Below, piece by piece: positions 48,729 through 62,565 of a stretch of DNA of 64,000 bases. Origin of the DNA: Onchocerca lupi. Lineage: Eukaryota > Nematoda > Chromadorea > Rhabditida > Onchocercidae. The position numbers and the translations under genes were made by a program. Each line of letters opens with the position of its first letter. The stretch's first letter is position 1. A model generated the notes under the pieces. The model was given only the letters and a program-made list of their open reading frames with translations, ran no database searches and was not told the origin of the DNA. The stretch is taken from assembly GCA_028564675.1 (NCBI GenBank), contig JAOVVO010000085.1, forward strand, positions 118,801 to 182,800, given 5' to 3'.

Positions 48729-49921
48729 CTAAAAATTCAAGAGAAGTAAATTGTAAAACGAACCATACAGTGATTGTATCGCAGCAATATCGCAAGGATG
48801 CAATTTTGGCGTTGTATTTTGGAAACCTTGATAATGCGATGTCATCAGTGACTCATCATCGCCATGTACTAGGCCTAATGCATGACCTATTTCATGTGCC
48901 ATGACCCAATCCAAATTTCTACCATTTGGACCCCTCAAAGAGAATAATACATAATCATCAATATGTTATAATTTATGAACATTTAACAAAGGATATTATC
49001 ATCAAAATGTTGAGAGTGTGTTGCAGAAGAAGCTTTCTAGGATCTAAAAAGACCATAGATTGAAATAAAAGCAATTTTTTAATTCACAGAATTCAATTTT
49101 CAGCTTGAATTTTTTCTCAGCATGAACTTTTGGCAACAAAGATAAGCAGAAAACTTAACTAAAAAGTGAAAACTCAAGAAAAAAAAACAAATTCATAAGA
49201 CATAAAAAAATCATAATAAACAATATCTTGAAAACAAAAAATAAATAAAATATCTATATAAAAAAAAAGTATAAAGAAGCAAATTATAACAAACACTAAT
49301 TTTTTCAAATTTTAACCTTGAAAAGAAAAAAATTCATGAGATACCAAGTTGACAGATCAAAGGACACAAACCATGGTTCGCTGTCATCGATGTGAATTTG
49401 TCCATGCCATATGAAATTGTTGGGATAAAAGGTATGTGCTAATTCATTTCCTTCTCCATCAAATGGATATTTATCACCATGATAAAATGTTGCGAATATT
49501 ACCTCAATATTTGCTTTTGTATACGGCAGTTTGATAAATTTAACATCAATTACCTCCTCCCATAACTAAATGAGAGCAATGACTGACTATAAATGACCGT
49601 AATATGTAACTGTGATATTTCCAAGTCCTTAAATTTATTATTTGATAATACATTGTAAATTTATTTTATTAGAGTTAAACTAGATTTTTATTTTGTTTCA
49701 TTTTGCTTTATTGTTTATCTGATATTAATATAGAAGAAAACGATTCACAACAGATATTCCTTCGTCGTTGCAGCATACCTTGACAGCTTTACGCACTGCC
49801 GCGTCGATATATTCTTTAAACTTTACTTCATCCATATTTTGATGTAATTCCTTACGTGAATATTGAGCAATGCGATAATGAATGATTTTGCCTTGTAAGC
49901 GACCATAATGTGCAGCTTTTT
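48729..49921 (-). CDS. Matrix metalloprotease (matrixin, M10), catalytic exons; 5' end not found
   Basis: This is a zinc endopeptidase of the matrixin family, expected to be secreted and to act on extracellular matrix. Three exons join in phase: 49921-49779, 49565-49345 and 48933-48729, about 190 residues. The first carries GKIIHYRIAQYSRKELHQ, the usual start of the catalytic fold. The second has structural metal-site residues in HGDKYPFDGEGNELAH...HIDDSEPW. The third has the zinc motif HEIGHALGLVHGDD, the Met-turn ESLM, and the closing AAIQSLYG helix. The frame runs to a TAG at 48,729 just after the catalytic domain, so there is no hemopexin region unless a donor at the TATG|GTTCGT just after AIQSLYG is used. 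The first exon begins in mid-codon, so upstream exons (signal peptide and cysteine-switch propeptide) must exist, but I could not find them between 49.9 and 52.7 kb. Confidence 0.88.
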
Positions 49922-52738
49922 CTAAGAATAAAAATTTTAGACTTAAAAAACTCAGCAAGTGTCACATTTTATCAAACTGGAAATTTCTGATTAAAAAAAT
50001 TTTTAAAACAAAACATGCATCATTTGCATCTTGTGGAAGAATGTTTTTTTAAACAATGTATGTGTAATGTGTGTAACATTTGTATTTTCTGCCACTTTCT
50101 ATATACTTTTCAAATATTCTGCATTTTTCAGGTTTCAATTCAATCCTATGTTTTTCAGAAAATTTCACAAGTACATCAAAAAAGATGCGAATAATTTTAC
50201 GCATCATTTTGTAGATTATCACGAATCATTCAGTCGGAAATAAGGATAATTCAATAATAGTAGATCTTACCAATAAAATCTCATAGATAAGGCTTAAATA
50301 AAGGAATTCTGTTTCTTCATGACTAGGACGATTACAAATAGAATTAGATTTCTACCGCTGGAATTATTTTCTCATTTGGCAGAATTATCTTCTTGTTTGA
50401 CAAGAATATTTGATTTTTTCTCAAGTTATCAACACTTACAAATGAAATATAATCACGTAACACGTCAGACTCCAGATGTATAATAGTATAAAACAGAAGC
50501 ATTTAAGACGAGATTTGAATTTTTTTTGGGAACGGATACATAATGATGACTGTCATATTTTTGAATTTTAACAATCAAATAAAATCCTTACTCTCAATAA
50601 ATGAATATATATTTAGATCATTTAATATTACTTCCTACATATTCAATTGTGCTCATTCGAAGTTATGTAAATACTATGAATATATTTTAGAAGGATATAT
50701 ATAAAATACTTGATGAACATACAATTTGGAATTTCTGGAATTCAATTTCAATAAAAAAGGAGCATATGCTAAACTCGTTTATTCTGGGAATTACTATTCA
50801 TTCCTTCTGTGATGAATCTCTCAGATGTTCCATAAACACGAAACAGATATAAGAGAGCCATGAAGCTAGTAATAAAATCATTCGCACTCGATTTATTTGA
50901 TATTTAATTAATCAACTACTTCTCAAGTGAAGTGAAAGAGATTGGAATATTAATTCGTAATATTAATTGTTTACATTCAGCAAAGTTTTCATATTTATTT
51001 CGCAAATCATTTGCTTGACACAGAATGATACAAACACCTGATGAATTTCACTGTTTCAGTTCTCTTTTTTTTGTAATCTAAATTTAGGAACTCATTTTGC
51101 GTTACATTTTAAGAAAAAATGTACTCTCCAAACAATCAACCGATCTTCGGAGCTTGTATATTTTGAATTGAAGTATGATCAAAAATTATGCTGAAACAAA
51201 AAAAAAAAAAAAAAAAAAATCGATTAGCCTAAATTATAACGAAATGAGCATAGCAGTTGTATGTACCACAAATGGTCAGTGACATCCTTGTTCCATCGAA
51301 TGGTAAAGAGAAAAGTTTTTGAAGGTAGATGAGTTGTAGCAATGATAAGAAAAGCGATGGCATGTCAAAATCTCATCTTTTTAGACATGAAGATTATAAT
51401 TCCTGCGTAAATACGATTTCCTGCAAGACAAAAGATTCCCATAACATTCTAACATTTGAAACTTTTGAAATATTGAAGATTTGAAAGCTTCATCTGTTAC
51501 TACTGCTTCCAAATTTTACAGCTCATTTTGAATCATACTATTTGAATATTTATTCCCTATTCATTCAAATTATTTAATATATAGACTCAAAGGATATCCT
51601 AAACCGGCAAAAGATATTAAAAATTTTCTTGCTAAGAACAACATTTGAAAAAATCTGAATGGCAATTATGCTAGAACAGTTTTCTTTATTATTTTTTATT
51701 AAAAAAATTATAATCTAAAACTTCCCAAAATAAGAAAATTGATTGCCCAATTAGGAGCAAATGAATGAATATACAAATTGATAAGTTCCGACTTGAAATG
51801 TCAAATTGAAAAACAACAACTTCCCACCTCAACAATCGATCCCTCTTTTTGTCCCATGAAAAGATTGTTTACACATTTAATGCTCCTTTAGTTTGTCGAG
51901 CATTTGATGGCTTCCAACAATTAATGAATACTTGTTCAAGAATACCATGACATGGTTTTATCAGAGAATATGGATTTTTAATGGAACCAAAATGTATCAC
52001 TCAATAACTTCTACTGGCACAGTTTTTTTATTCAAAAATTTAGCCTTTATGTCCATCCAGAATAAACAAGTCATAAATCTGGATAAGTGCTCAAATGAAA
52101 TGTTACAATAAAATTTTGGAGAAGTGGATGTATTCAATTTATATGTTAAATTAATTACTCAATAACTCATGATTACTCATTTCCAGAGCAACAACCATAA
52201 GAATAGGATTGACATAATATATCTAAAAAAAAAAAACTTCCGAGAATCGAACGTAACATGCCAACACTATTCTTGGCCGTATAGCAAAATTATTTTATGT
52301 AACAAGACGTAGGAAAACATACAATTATTACTTTTATAATGCTAACTATGAAACATATTTTCAAACAATTGAAATTTAGCAAATTTCTTGAAAGAACATG
52401 ATCCAACAATATAACAAAAAATATATTTTTTTTGCTTCCCTTCTAGCTTGTTCAACTTTAATAAAATTATTTACCACTATGAAAAATTCTTTATACAAAA
52501 AGTGAAGGATTTTGCAGTAGAAGAGGAAAGGATTTCAAAAAAATAATGGGCAAAAAAAAAAAACCAATAAATTAAAAGATCTATGAAACAGACATAGTAG
52601 CGTTTAATTTGAAATATTGTTTTGATTTCATTTACTTTTAGGTTAAATAAGTCACAATTTCTGAATCTTTTCTAAAAGAGCGTTGTTTTCAGTTAAAATT
52701 TTAATTTCTAACTCGTTGAAACTCATTGAATCAATACT
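49922..52738. other. Gene-poor interval between metalloprotease and TSC1
   Basis: This should contain the missing 5' exons and promoter of the metalloprotease and the 3' UTR of TSC1, but I see no frame with a cysteine-switch motif or a clear signal peptide. The sequence is AT-rich with A-runs near 51,199 and 52,226. Short open frames (for example 50,031-50,243, plus) are unrecognised. Confidence 0.5.
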
Positions 52739-55700
52739 TTAAGAAGAAAGCGACAAAAGTCCATCCTTGGAATCATTCCTAGGTAATGACACAGCTGTAT
52801 CACTATCAGGCACATATATATCGCTTTCATCTTTATCATTTTCATTTTCATGGAATAATTCGAATGGGAAGAAACTTTTCCTGCAATAATGCAGATATAC
52901 AAGATTGATAAAAATGACAAGTTCTTATTTTTTAGTAAAATTTCATTCAAAAAAGAAAAAACATAAAGGACAAGATAAAACTATAATCAAATATATAAAA
53001 CTTACTGCGAACTATCACTGGGAAAATACATTTCACTAAGAGAACTTCTTGGAAACAACATCTGTGATTCGATATTTACCATCTTTTCGGAATCTGGTAG
53101 CGCCACGATTTCCTAGGATTATGAAACCATTCAAAATTCTAAATTTATAATTGATTCGTCTGATTTATTTTATTACAGTAAAAATGCCCTGCCATTAAAC
53201 TTATCAGTTACAATCAAAACACTATTCTTAGAAACGAAATAAAAAACAGGAGACTTTCACAATCTTCTTTTTAAAAATATAAAAATTACCTCAATTTTGG
53301 CATACAAGTCGAGAATATGTGATTGTTGTTTTTGGCAAACAGATAGAAGGGACAGATATTTGTGTTGTGTGGCTTCACACTGTTGAGAGTGCAACTGTTT
53401 TGAAAAATAATTTGACACAAGATAAGAGATTGAAATTGGTTGATTATTATATAAACTATTCACTAAAAAGATAACTTATTTATGAATGATCATATCTACA
53501 CTTATGCATATAATAATTCCGAACTGAATGATTACCATCCCGAGACCACTAAAGACTCGAATACTCCCATTATTCTCTAGAAATATCTTGTAAGAAAAAA
53601 GAAAAAGTAATGTATCACTTACTAGGGACTAACAAGAGAAAAAGTTGCTTAAACTCAAAGAAAACCTTTTTGGCTCTTTCAAAGAGAGCACTAAATTCAG
53701 TGCAGCGTCTCCTCTCAATCATTAACTCATCTTCAACCTTTCGAGCTTTAGCCTTTGCAGATTCCTTCGCTCTTTCTTCATGCACTAATAAATTCTTCAA
53801 TCGAATTACCTGTAGAAAAAAAAAAGGAAAAAAAAAATTTCTTGCCTATCCTTCGAAATTATTGAAACTAAAATTCATGTTAATCCATGAAAATAAAAAT
53901 TTCAAAAGGATGTTGGATGATCAATGAATTCAACATTACATAAGTAATATATCTTCAATCTTAGCATATATCAAAAATTTTAAACGCAGAAAGGATGTAC
54001 CTCAGCCATTGCTTGCGAATTATCAAGTTCCATTGACCTAATTCGTGATTTTGACTTAGAGCCTTCCTCTTCCAATCGTTTCCGGAGCTTAAAAGAAGAA
54101 ATATTACTAATCATATAGCGATGTATTAATCCACAATTAATGATTTGGAATTAAAATATGTTGAAATCCGCCAATAATTTCAATCATTTGTCAGAGTCAA
54201 CCACTGATCTTTATCAAAATAGTTCAGGTTTTTTTTATAGCTTAGGTTTATATATATATATATTTTAATATACAGGTTTTTTTATACCAAAATAGCTTAG
54301 GTTTTTTTAAATTTTTTATATACAATCCACTTTTCGGAATTTAAATAATAAAAGAAGTTAAGAATAACCAGTGAGACTTCATCTCTGAGCTGTTGATTAA
54401 TTTGATGAGCACTTTTGAGCTCTATCTTCAAGGTCTCAATTCCTCGCAGTTTTGATTCCGCAAATAATAATTTCATTTCTGCATCTTCAGATCTTTAAAT
54501 ATAGTAAGTAACTGCATCTGCTTTCGGCAATTTTTATAGCATTTTATTCTTAACAAGACAGCTTATCGGATAAACTTTGTACTCAAACAGCAAAAAATTG
54601 AATAAAATGTGAGCAAATAACAGGTACTGATTTTTTAAATATTTGTATGAAATGGAATTTCAGCTTCCTCGAAGATGACAAATACCACTGATATTAAACC
54701 ACTCAATATCTGTATATCTTCACCACTGAAGCTTTATTATGATAAAGTGATAATTTAAAAACAGTGAAAGAAAAAAATTTACTGCTGCGAAGTGGCATTA
54801 TGTATTGCAGATGGTAATGATTATGTGATACAATAAAGTTACGAAAAATTAGAAAGATCTTGATAAAAGTTTCATTCACGTATCTATAATGAGACAAGTT
54901 TGATGAAGCTTGATTTGTGATATGAAACTTTTGTTTTTATCAATTTATTCTAATTGACTAAATTTGTTAGTAATATGCGATTATTAATTATACAACTAAT
55001 TGTAATGAAGTGAATATCGAATTCAAATGTATTACTATTCGGCTTTAACTAAGATAATTAAACTAAAATCTTATTTTATTATGGTTTTACAAGTTTCAAA
55101 ATATATGAAGAGAGGAAAAAAATATAACGCATAAACTTTGTTTTATTAAGTAAAGTTTCTTCAACAGATATGTCTGAAAAGATACAATTATTCTACAAAA
55201 TTTGAAATAGAATCCATTAACATCTGTTTCAAGATTTTTAGAATTCTATATAATTACGTCGGCATCAACTCCGTAGTAGGAGAATTAATATTTTAAGCAC
55301 AAGAAAGCATTTATTAATCATGCATCTTCTCCCTTTTATTTGAGATGAATTTTGGATATAATTTAATAAATCCAAGGGTAAAGATTCAAACTGTGCAGAC
55401 ACTTTTTGGAATACCCTGGACAAATGAAGATTGGACAATAATATGAGGCAATAATTGTAATTTGATTGAATAAACTATTATAGAACTTGAGGCTTCGTTA
55501 TAATTTTTCTAAAAAATAACAAAAAAGTTAACTAAAGCGTCAGAAAAAGACAAAATTTAGATTTTCGAAAACAAGGCTAGAAAGATTTAAAAATAACTTC
55601 TATTACGTGTCAAAAATTGATTTGGAGTTATTCCAGTTTATCGGTGAAATTAATGATTATTTTTCAACTGAATAGGAATCGAATATATGATAAAAGTTGC

Positions 55701-58700
55701 AACATTGTTAATTTTAATAGTTCCTATCAAAAACAAAGTTGTACCTTCTTTTGTACATTTCCAATTCGATTTGCTGATGATTGTTGCTTTCAACCATAGA
55801 CTCCATTTTCAGTTTCAGGTTTGTCAGAATAACTAGGTAATGATCGGCCTCCTTAGTTAAAAACTTTCACTATACACAAATGTTCAGATAAAATAAAAGT
55901 TAAAGCAAATTACAGTAAAATATAGAAGTGGATGAAAGGAAAAAAGAAGGTTTTATTTTATGATAACTATCTAGTAAATTACTAGCTTACATCGCGACAA
56001 GTTTTTATCCTTTCACAATATTTCTTTTCAATCTCTTCTCGTTTTAACCGTTCTATATTGCCTCGCTTCCGAAGATCTGTTAAAGCATTTATCAACTGTT
56101 CTCTTTCCTAAAAGCATAGTTTTCAAAAAATGAAAGACTTTGTTTATATTTGGGAAGGCAAAAAATTTAGTTTGAAAAAAAAAATAAAGCAAAAATATTA
56201 TAGGCTAAAAAATAACACTACGCAATTTTCTTACCACCAGTACTATAAAAATTTTTTAAGAAACAACAAGAAAACTTACAACTTGTGCATTGTGAAGAGC
56301 CATATTGAGCGATATTTTTTCTGATTCCAATGATTTCTGTTGTTTCAGACGACCTGAAATGATTTGCAAAAATAATTGGTTTTTTTTTTTATTTTCAAAA
56401 CACGTCTGCATTCCATAACTTTTAAATTCCAATGTCTAACGAAAATTTCATTTCTGCAAAACTTCACTTAAGTTACCGAAAAGCCGACGATTTCGTTCGG
56501 CATGAAGCAGTCTTCCACAACGCTCATACAGTAAATGCTGATTAACAAGTGCCAGACGGACAGTAAGCAATTTTATCTGAAATTAAGAGAATTACTCATT
56601 CAGGTGATAAATTTAAATGAAATCTGAAATTACAAATCTTAATCTGTATTTAAATGGCTATAACGGATGCATTACTCAGAACTCCTATTGTTAGCAAAAG
56701 ACCTCTATAAATATATTTTCAGAAAGCTATATGAGATGGTGTTATAATAATAACTGAAATAAATGTATCTATTTGTGCTTCCCAATTGCATGAATTAAAA
56801 AAAAAAAGAAACTTGAGTTTCAGCCGAAAGTCCCTTGAGTTGTTCAGAAATATCATCGTAAATTGTTGCTGGCAAACGATCGGCTAAGCCAAGCTGCTTC
56901 AAGCAAGTATGATAATCGGCACTTGCTTCGATGTAATTTTGACGTGTGCGTTCATGCTCACATTTCAATTCCTCATTCAGATTTTCTTCATCTTAAAAAG
57001 TTTTTATATATCATATTCATAAAAAATTAAGAGAACAAGTTATCCACATGCATTTAGCAAACTGTGATCAGCGAAGTTTAATTCAAAAGTGATCTTATTT
57101 ATTTATTTCGCTTTCCAAATTGATCATATTGCTTATCTGTTTGGCTTTTCAGATTGAAGTTTCCGAATTTTGCATTCGCAACAAATTTTATTTTATTCGG
57201 CAACTTATTTAAATAGAACTTTAGTCTCTCATAACTGACAATGCTGCACATATTGTAAGAATTAAATTAATCAAATGAAGACTGAAAACTGAACAAACCA
57301 GCGATGATGGAAGATTTTTTAAATCTTCCATAAATTAATTATAAGTTATCTATTTTTTCAACATCGTTATAGAATTATGATGTTTTGCAGTGATAATTTA
57401 TGATAATATCAAAAAACATTTAAAAAGAAATTGCTTTATAAAGAATTGGAACGCTTTAATAATAAATAAACGAAACTGAAACGATCTAACCAATTAGAGA
57501 AAATGGAAGAGCTTGTAAGAAGGGAAGATATGGACATTTTTGCGCAATTAATTCTTCAATATCTTCAACAGAGAGCTCCATATTTCTAGCAATCATGGAT
57601 CGCCTTTGCTTCAAATCATTCAAACTGGATATTTTTTCTCTATCATTCAATTCCAAAATGTGCAACAAATCAGGGCAGGAAACAGTATGACGTCTGAAGA
57701 AAGAAGACTTATTTAAAGTTCGGCAAAATGATTATACTTCAAGCATGAACATAATTATCTTTGTTAGACTTGCTCAACAAACAAATGGAAACTAACAACT
57801 GTGTTTGCGAGACATTGCCTAGATGATCAAAGAAATGAATTATTTCATTTTTTTTAGGAGAATATCCACTTATGAATCGCTGGCGATTGACTTTTCGAAA
57901 AAATGAAGTCACCGAAAAACGATTCGTGCTGTCATTCGAAATGCTTCCACTTGGTTCTTCGGTCTCAGTCATTTTAAATTCTTTAGTCTAGAACAAGCAT
58001 AATTCTGATAACATAAATTGAAAAATACTAAGATTGTTATGGTACTAAACTCTTGAATTAATACTTAATTGAATTACGGGATCTCAATTCGCCATCAAAT
58101 ATGCTGCGTAAGCACTAAATCAGTGGGTATCATATGTTTCAATTTATTTTATTTCTATACTGCAGTTAAATTACTTAGCAAAATTTATTATCTAGAGAAC
58201 TGTCCCGAAAAAGTAGTAGTCTATAATAAAGAACAATCACCATCAAATCATTTTCCTCATTCATCAAATTTAGTTTGTCCGCTAACAAGATCTAGTTTAG
58301 AATTGAAAAAAAAACTTTAAATCATGATATGATATATAGAATTCTATGTCATTAATTAATTTATAAATTCTGCGTTCAGAATAACTCAGTTTAACTTAAA
58401 AGCTTCTATTGATCTTCGATTTCCTCATAATGAAGGAAATAAGAACCTTCCGATAACGAATAGTTTCCGCATTATCATCAGCATCAAAACCTTGTTGCAA
58501 ACTTTTGATAACATCTTTGCTCGCTGCACTGTTTGCTGATGAGAAAATTTCAAGTTCATGATTTTCAAAAGCATCCGGAGCAAATGTTTCACATTCCAGT
58601 TGATGCATATTTTCCAGCGGTACAATTGTTGCAGGAGTATTTGCGAATGAATCTTCTGAAGGTTGTACTGATGGAAATGGGATGGAGGATGAACAAATTT

Positions 58701-61700
58701 CACGAGCATCTACACCTTCTTCGATATGTCCAGTCTATAACTTAATCTTATATCCAAAAATATTCAGATCTCACTGACTGTTGATATTAACATAATATAC
58801 TTTCGAAACTTCTAAAATGCAACATGTGGAAACTTTCTAACCAATTAGAGAACAGAAAATGTTAAGAAATTGAAATAACCGTAAAGAATAAAAGCCATGG
58901 AAACCTCATCACCGCGTTTCTGGATGTCTTCACGTACAAAAATTTCTTCAATTGGTTCACCGGTTATTGTACGATCTGTTGTTGCAACCAGAAGTGATCT
59001 GGGAAGTGGTAAATTATGAAGCAATGATTTATCCGATAAAGTTCGAGATTTCTGGAAATTAGCAATATGTTGTTACTGATAAATCAAATATTATTCCTTT
59101 GTCAAGGAAACGAGTTTCATTTATATGCTGAACAGCTTGAATCAATTTTTTCAAAAAAGAAATTATAATGGGCTAAAAATGGAAAGAAATAAAAGGATTT
59201 ACACGTCTTCGAATAAAATCATTAAATTTCTGCGTTAAGGAGGATCGCCTTATATGCTTCGAATCTGCTACGTCAGTTGTTGCTCGTCGTGCACTTGATT
59301 CTTTACATGAAAATTAAAGCAGTTTCCAAAGAATTCTTAAAAAATAATGATAAGGACGAAGAAAAAAGACTAAAAAATTTGAAGAATAAGTACTCATCCG
59401 TGGAAAAACTTATGATTATATCTGAAAGACGGTTATCTAACGAACCAGATCTCGATTCTGAAAGAATATCCGAACCACTTTTTCCACATTTTAGCCATGC
59501 ATCATCTTCATTCCAATGATCCAATGACGTACCCAGCGAGTCTGAAAGGAATAAATTTGAAATTTTTAATGACAATTTGTTCACAGGATCTGGAAAGAAA
59601 ACAAATACTATGTTACTTTTTTTCACAAAATTTTTACTATGTTATCATTATAAAACCATCCTAATTTAAATCATATAAATTTCACACAATAAAATGAACA
59701 TGTTATGAAGTGATGCAAAAATAATCAATGAAATGAACAAAATAATAAGTGTGAATAATTAATTATTTCTAGCTATTTTTTTACAGTTTTTGAAATATAA
59801 AGTATGTATTTCATTTTGAAAGGTAACGAACAAGAAACATAAATTCAAAGATTATGAGAAACAGCAAAGGGTTGGTTACCAAACTGTCTAAAATTGGTTG
59901 TAATAAAAACGGAAACAGAGATGAATTTCAATTAATAAACTAACTGGATGATGATGAATCTGTTTGGAATAAATCATTCAGATCTGGTAACTGCGAAACA
60001 TAGGACATTGTTGAACTTGACGTCTCTAATGTATGATTTGACGAGATAAACTTATTAGCTGAAAATTGAAATGTTTTAAATGAATAAAATTAAATTTCAT
60101 AATTCTAGAAGAAATACTTGAAATTTAAAGAAACAAAAATGAAATAGAAAATACCAAAGTTAATATGTGTTAAGTATTTTCCGACTCATTAAGTAATATA
60201 TTAAGCAGAAAAGTGAGATCGCTTAAATAAATTAGTGATCTTTAAATAGAAGATAGATAACCTTTAACAACTGCTGGTAAGATCGGCCGTACAAGCACAT
60301 GTCGACAGTCGGCTAAAAAATCATGCGCCTCACGTTGATTCCAACGATTTCGATCTAGTTCCTATAAATTTATATTTGGAAGTGTTTTTATAACTAATGA
60401 TAGTAAAAGTAACGGATATATTTACATATATTTACAACACTGATCCATCTTTAAAGGATAAAAAGATAGAAAGGCTGATATTTATTGGAAATTTATTTTT
60501 GGGAACAAGATTTTAAAGAGCTAATGGTACCCTACATTAAATTAGAAAAGAAAATCCAGTTTTGGAGTATGAAAATATTATAAAAAAGAATAACTAATAA
60601 GAAGAAGCTGAACAGAAATTTTAAACTTTTTCTCTAGCTAACAGCAATTTAATAACAATTATTCAATGTTAATATTACATACGGAACTCATTTTCCAGTT
60701 AAAAATATTCACCTGCTCAACCGTAGTGCTTAATATACTGGGATGGAATTTCACAGCACAAAACAATGCTTTGAGTACAAACATTGCTCGACCATCCACA
60801 ACATTCATGTAATTTCTAAAACAAAAAGTCTGAAAAATTCTTGGAAAAAAAATGTTCTCGATTTTCTAGCTAAAAATGTACTGTATATAAAATTTAATGA
60901 TAGTCCGCATTCATTTGTTGCCTTTAAACCCTGATTGTTCATTGTGAGAAATTATCAGACTGTTAACAATGACGTCGAATAAAAAAAACGCCACAATAAA
61001 AATAATATATCAGCATCGAGAATAAGGTTTACTTATGATAAAACTCATTCGAGGAATGTTACTGCGAAGACTTACTTCAAGTAATCCACCAAAGTTACAG
61101 GATAAATCCCGTACAAAACGATAAAATACTGGATTACTGCACTATATAGATGTGATACATATATTCCTTCAATGATATCTGCTTTTTGTTGGTCAAATAA
61201 TTTCTTGAAGTTATAAAGCATATTACAGGCCACAATTAATAGACGAAATAAGTTTAGCAAAGCCGATTTTTTCGGAGCAGCAAAATGTGGAAGCAAGGAA
61301 GATATCAGAAGTATCGCGGATACAACCACAACAATGTTTTCGGATGGCTGTAAAGGTAATTTTAATTAATTTTGGTCTTTCAAAAATAAATAACTTGAAG
61401 TTGTTTAATTCTATATACAAACATGTATTTGTTACTTTAATAGCATTCTGGATTACGACAATCATAATTCAAAACCTCCAATTGTTAATCAGATATTTCT
61501 CCTTATTATCAAAATCACTCTGGAAATAAAAATCGCCGAAACTTATGAACAATTCAGACTTGAAAGTTTTTTTTTCAATTTTAACATGTCGAAACGTAAC
61601 CGCAATTATATTTAAACAAAATCTTACATCGTATACTTCAGAGCAGTTCTCTAACATATTTTAACATTTCAATGAAAGGAAATCGATAAAGAAACTGACC

Positions 61701-62565
61701 CGTATAAACTTCAAGATATGATCAAAAAGTGAATGTTCAACAAGCTTTGGTAACCAACTTGGAGTCTTTTGTATTAATTGTCCGAGAAGTGTTAGCATAG
61801 CGAGCGTATTTTGGGGCAAAAAATCTTGAATTTTGCTGCACAATTCCTGCAACAACTTTAATGTTGCCAAAATTTTGTTAGAAGTATGTAGAAATATAAA
61901 TTTCTGTTCGCTTACTTTCTTTCATTAATTTTTTTGTTTATTCTTACTGGAAATAGAAAATTTACCGTGTCATAAGGCTCCTTAACATCACAAAGTAATT
62001 CTATTGCCAAAGGTGATCGATTCTTTATGTAGCAAGTTACTATTTGACTAATACCTTCACCTGAAATACTAATGAAACCAGGTCACTTTTTATTCACAAT
62101 TACATTAAACTACGATGCAAATTACATAGACTCTTATGATTTGATTATTTTTGCAGAGAATACGGCAGATGTGAAGCAATTTTAAGATGAAGTAAAAAAA
62201 AAAAACATTCAAAATAATTCGATCTGATCAGTTTTTTCTAAAATCATTAATACTACTGAATTCGTTGCCTTATACATTATACAATCTGGACATTCAACTT
62301 TTTTTGGACCAAGCATCTTCCATTCTGTGGTATTATTATTATCAAAAAAGTATGACATCAAAATTAATTTAAACTATTCTTGTAGCAAATTAATTTGCAC
62401 TCCTCGCCTAAATCCTTTCTAATTTAATTAAGCATTTGAAAGATTACCTTGATTGACCAACCCTTGCAATACTTCCAGAGAACCCTCGGATACCTTTGAA
62501 TCCAATGATTCAGCAGAACGAATTAATTGTGCTATGTTGTGCTCTTTCCGTTTCATATTTTTCAT
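52739..62565 (-). CDS. tsc1: Hamartin (TSC1), complete
   Basis: Hamartin stabilises the TSC2 GAP that switches off Rheb and so mTORC1. About 24 exons, nearly all phase-checked, give about 1,097 residues (human 1,164): 62565-62448, 62060-61966, 61846-61700, 61347-61076, 60815-60713, 60361-60262, 60058-59945, 59541-59410, 59300-59203, 59051-58905, 58734-58447, 57987-57800, 57693-57491, 56991-56813, 56576-56477, 56353-56283, 56107-55991, 55852-55745, 54492-54369, 54087-54001, 53810-53667, 53394-53290, 53112-53006 and 52880-52739. The N-terminal helical core matches human hamartin in order: LLCDVKEPYDT, TLLGQLIQKTPSWLPKL, LLPHFAAPKKSALLNLF, VLYGIYPVTLVDYL, FHPSI, ELDRNRWNQREAHD. A low-complexity linker follows, then LGLADRLPATIYDD, NQHLLYERCGRLLHAERNRR (human QLLYERFKRQQHALRNRR), a long coiled coil, and ILDLYAKIE near the end. 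The edges of the exons at 59.2-59.5 kb are the least sure. Confidence 0.92.

Noticed and set aside
57739..57972. ATG at 57,972 as the start of a separate coiled-coil gene
   Set aside because: The frame continues upstream to a good acceptor at 57,988, joins the preceding exon in phase, and the N-terminal half at 58.4-62.6 kb matches hamartin in order, so it is an internal TSC1 exon.
61062..61076. A 14-nt intron after the TSC1 exon ending at 61,076
   Set aside because: The GTAAGTCTTCGCAG stretch looks like donor plus acceptor but is far too short to splice; the next exon at 60,815 joins in phase and matches hamartin.
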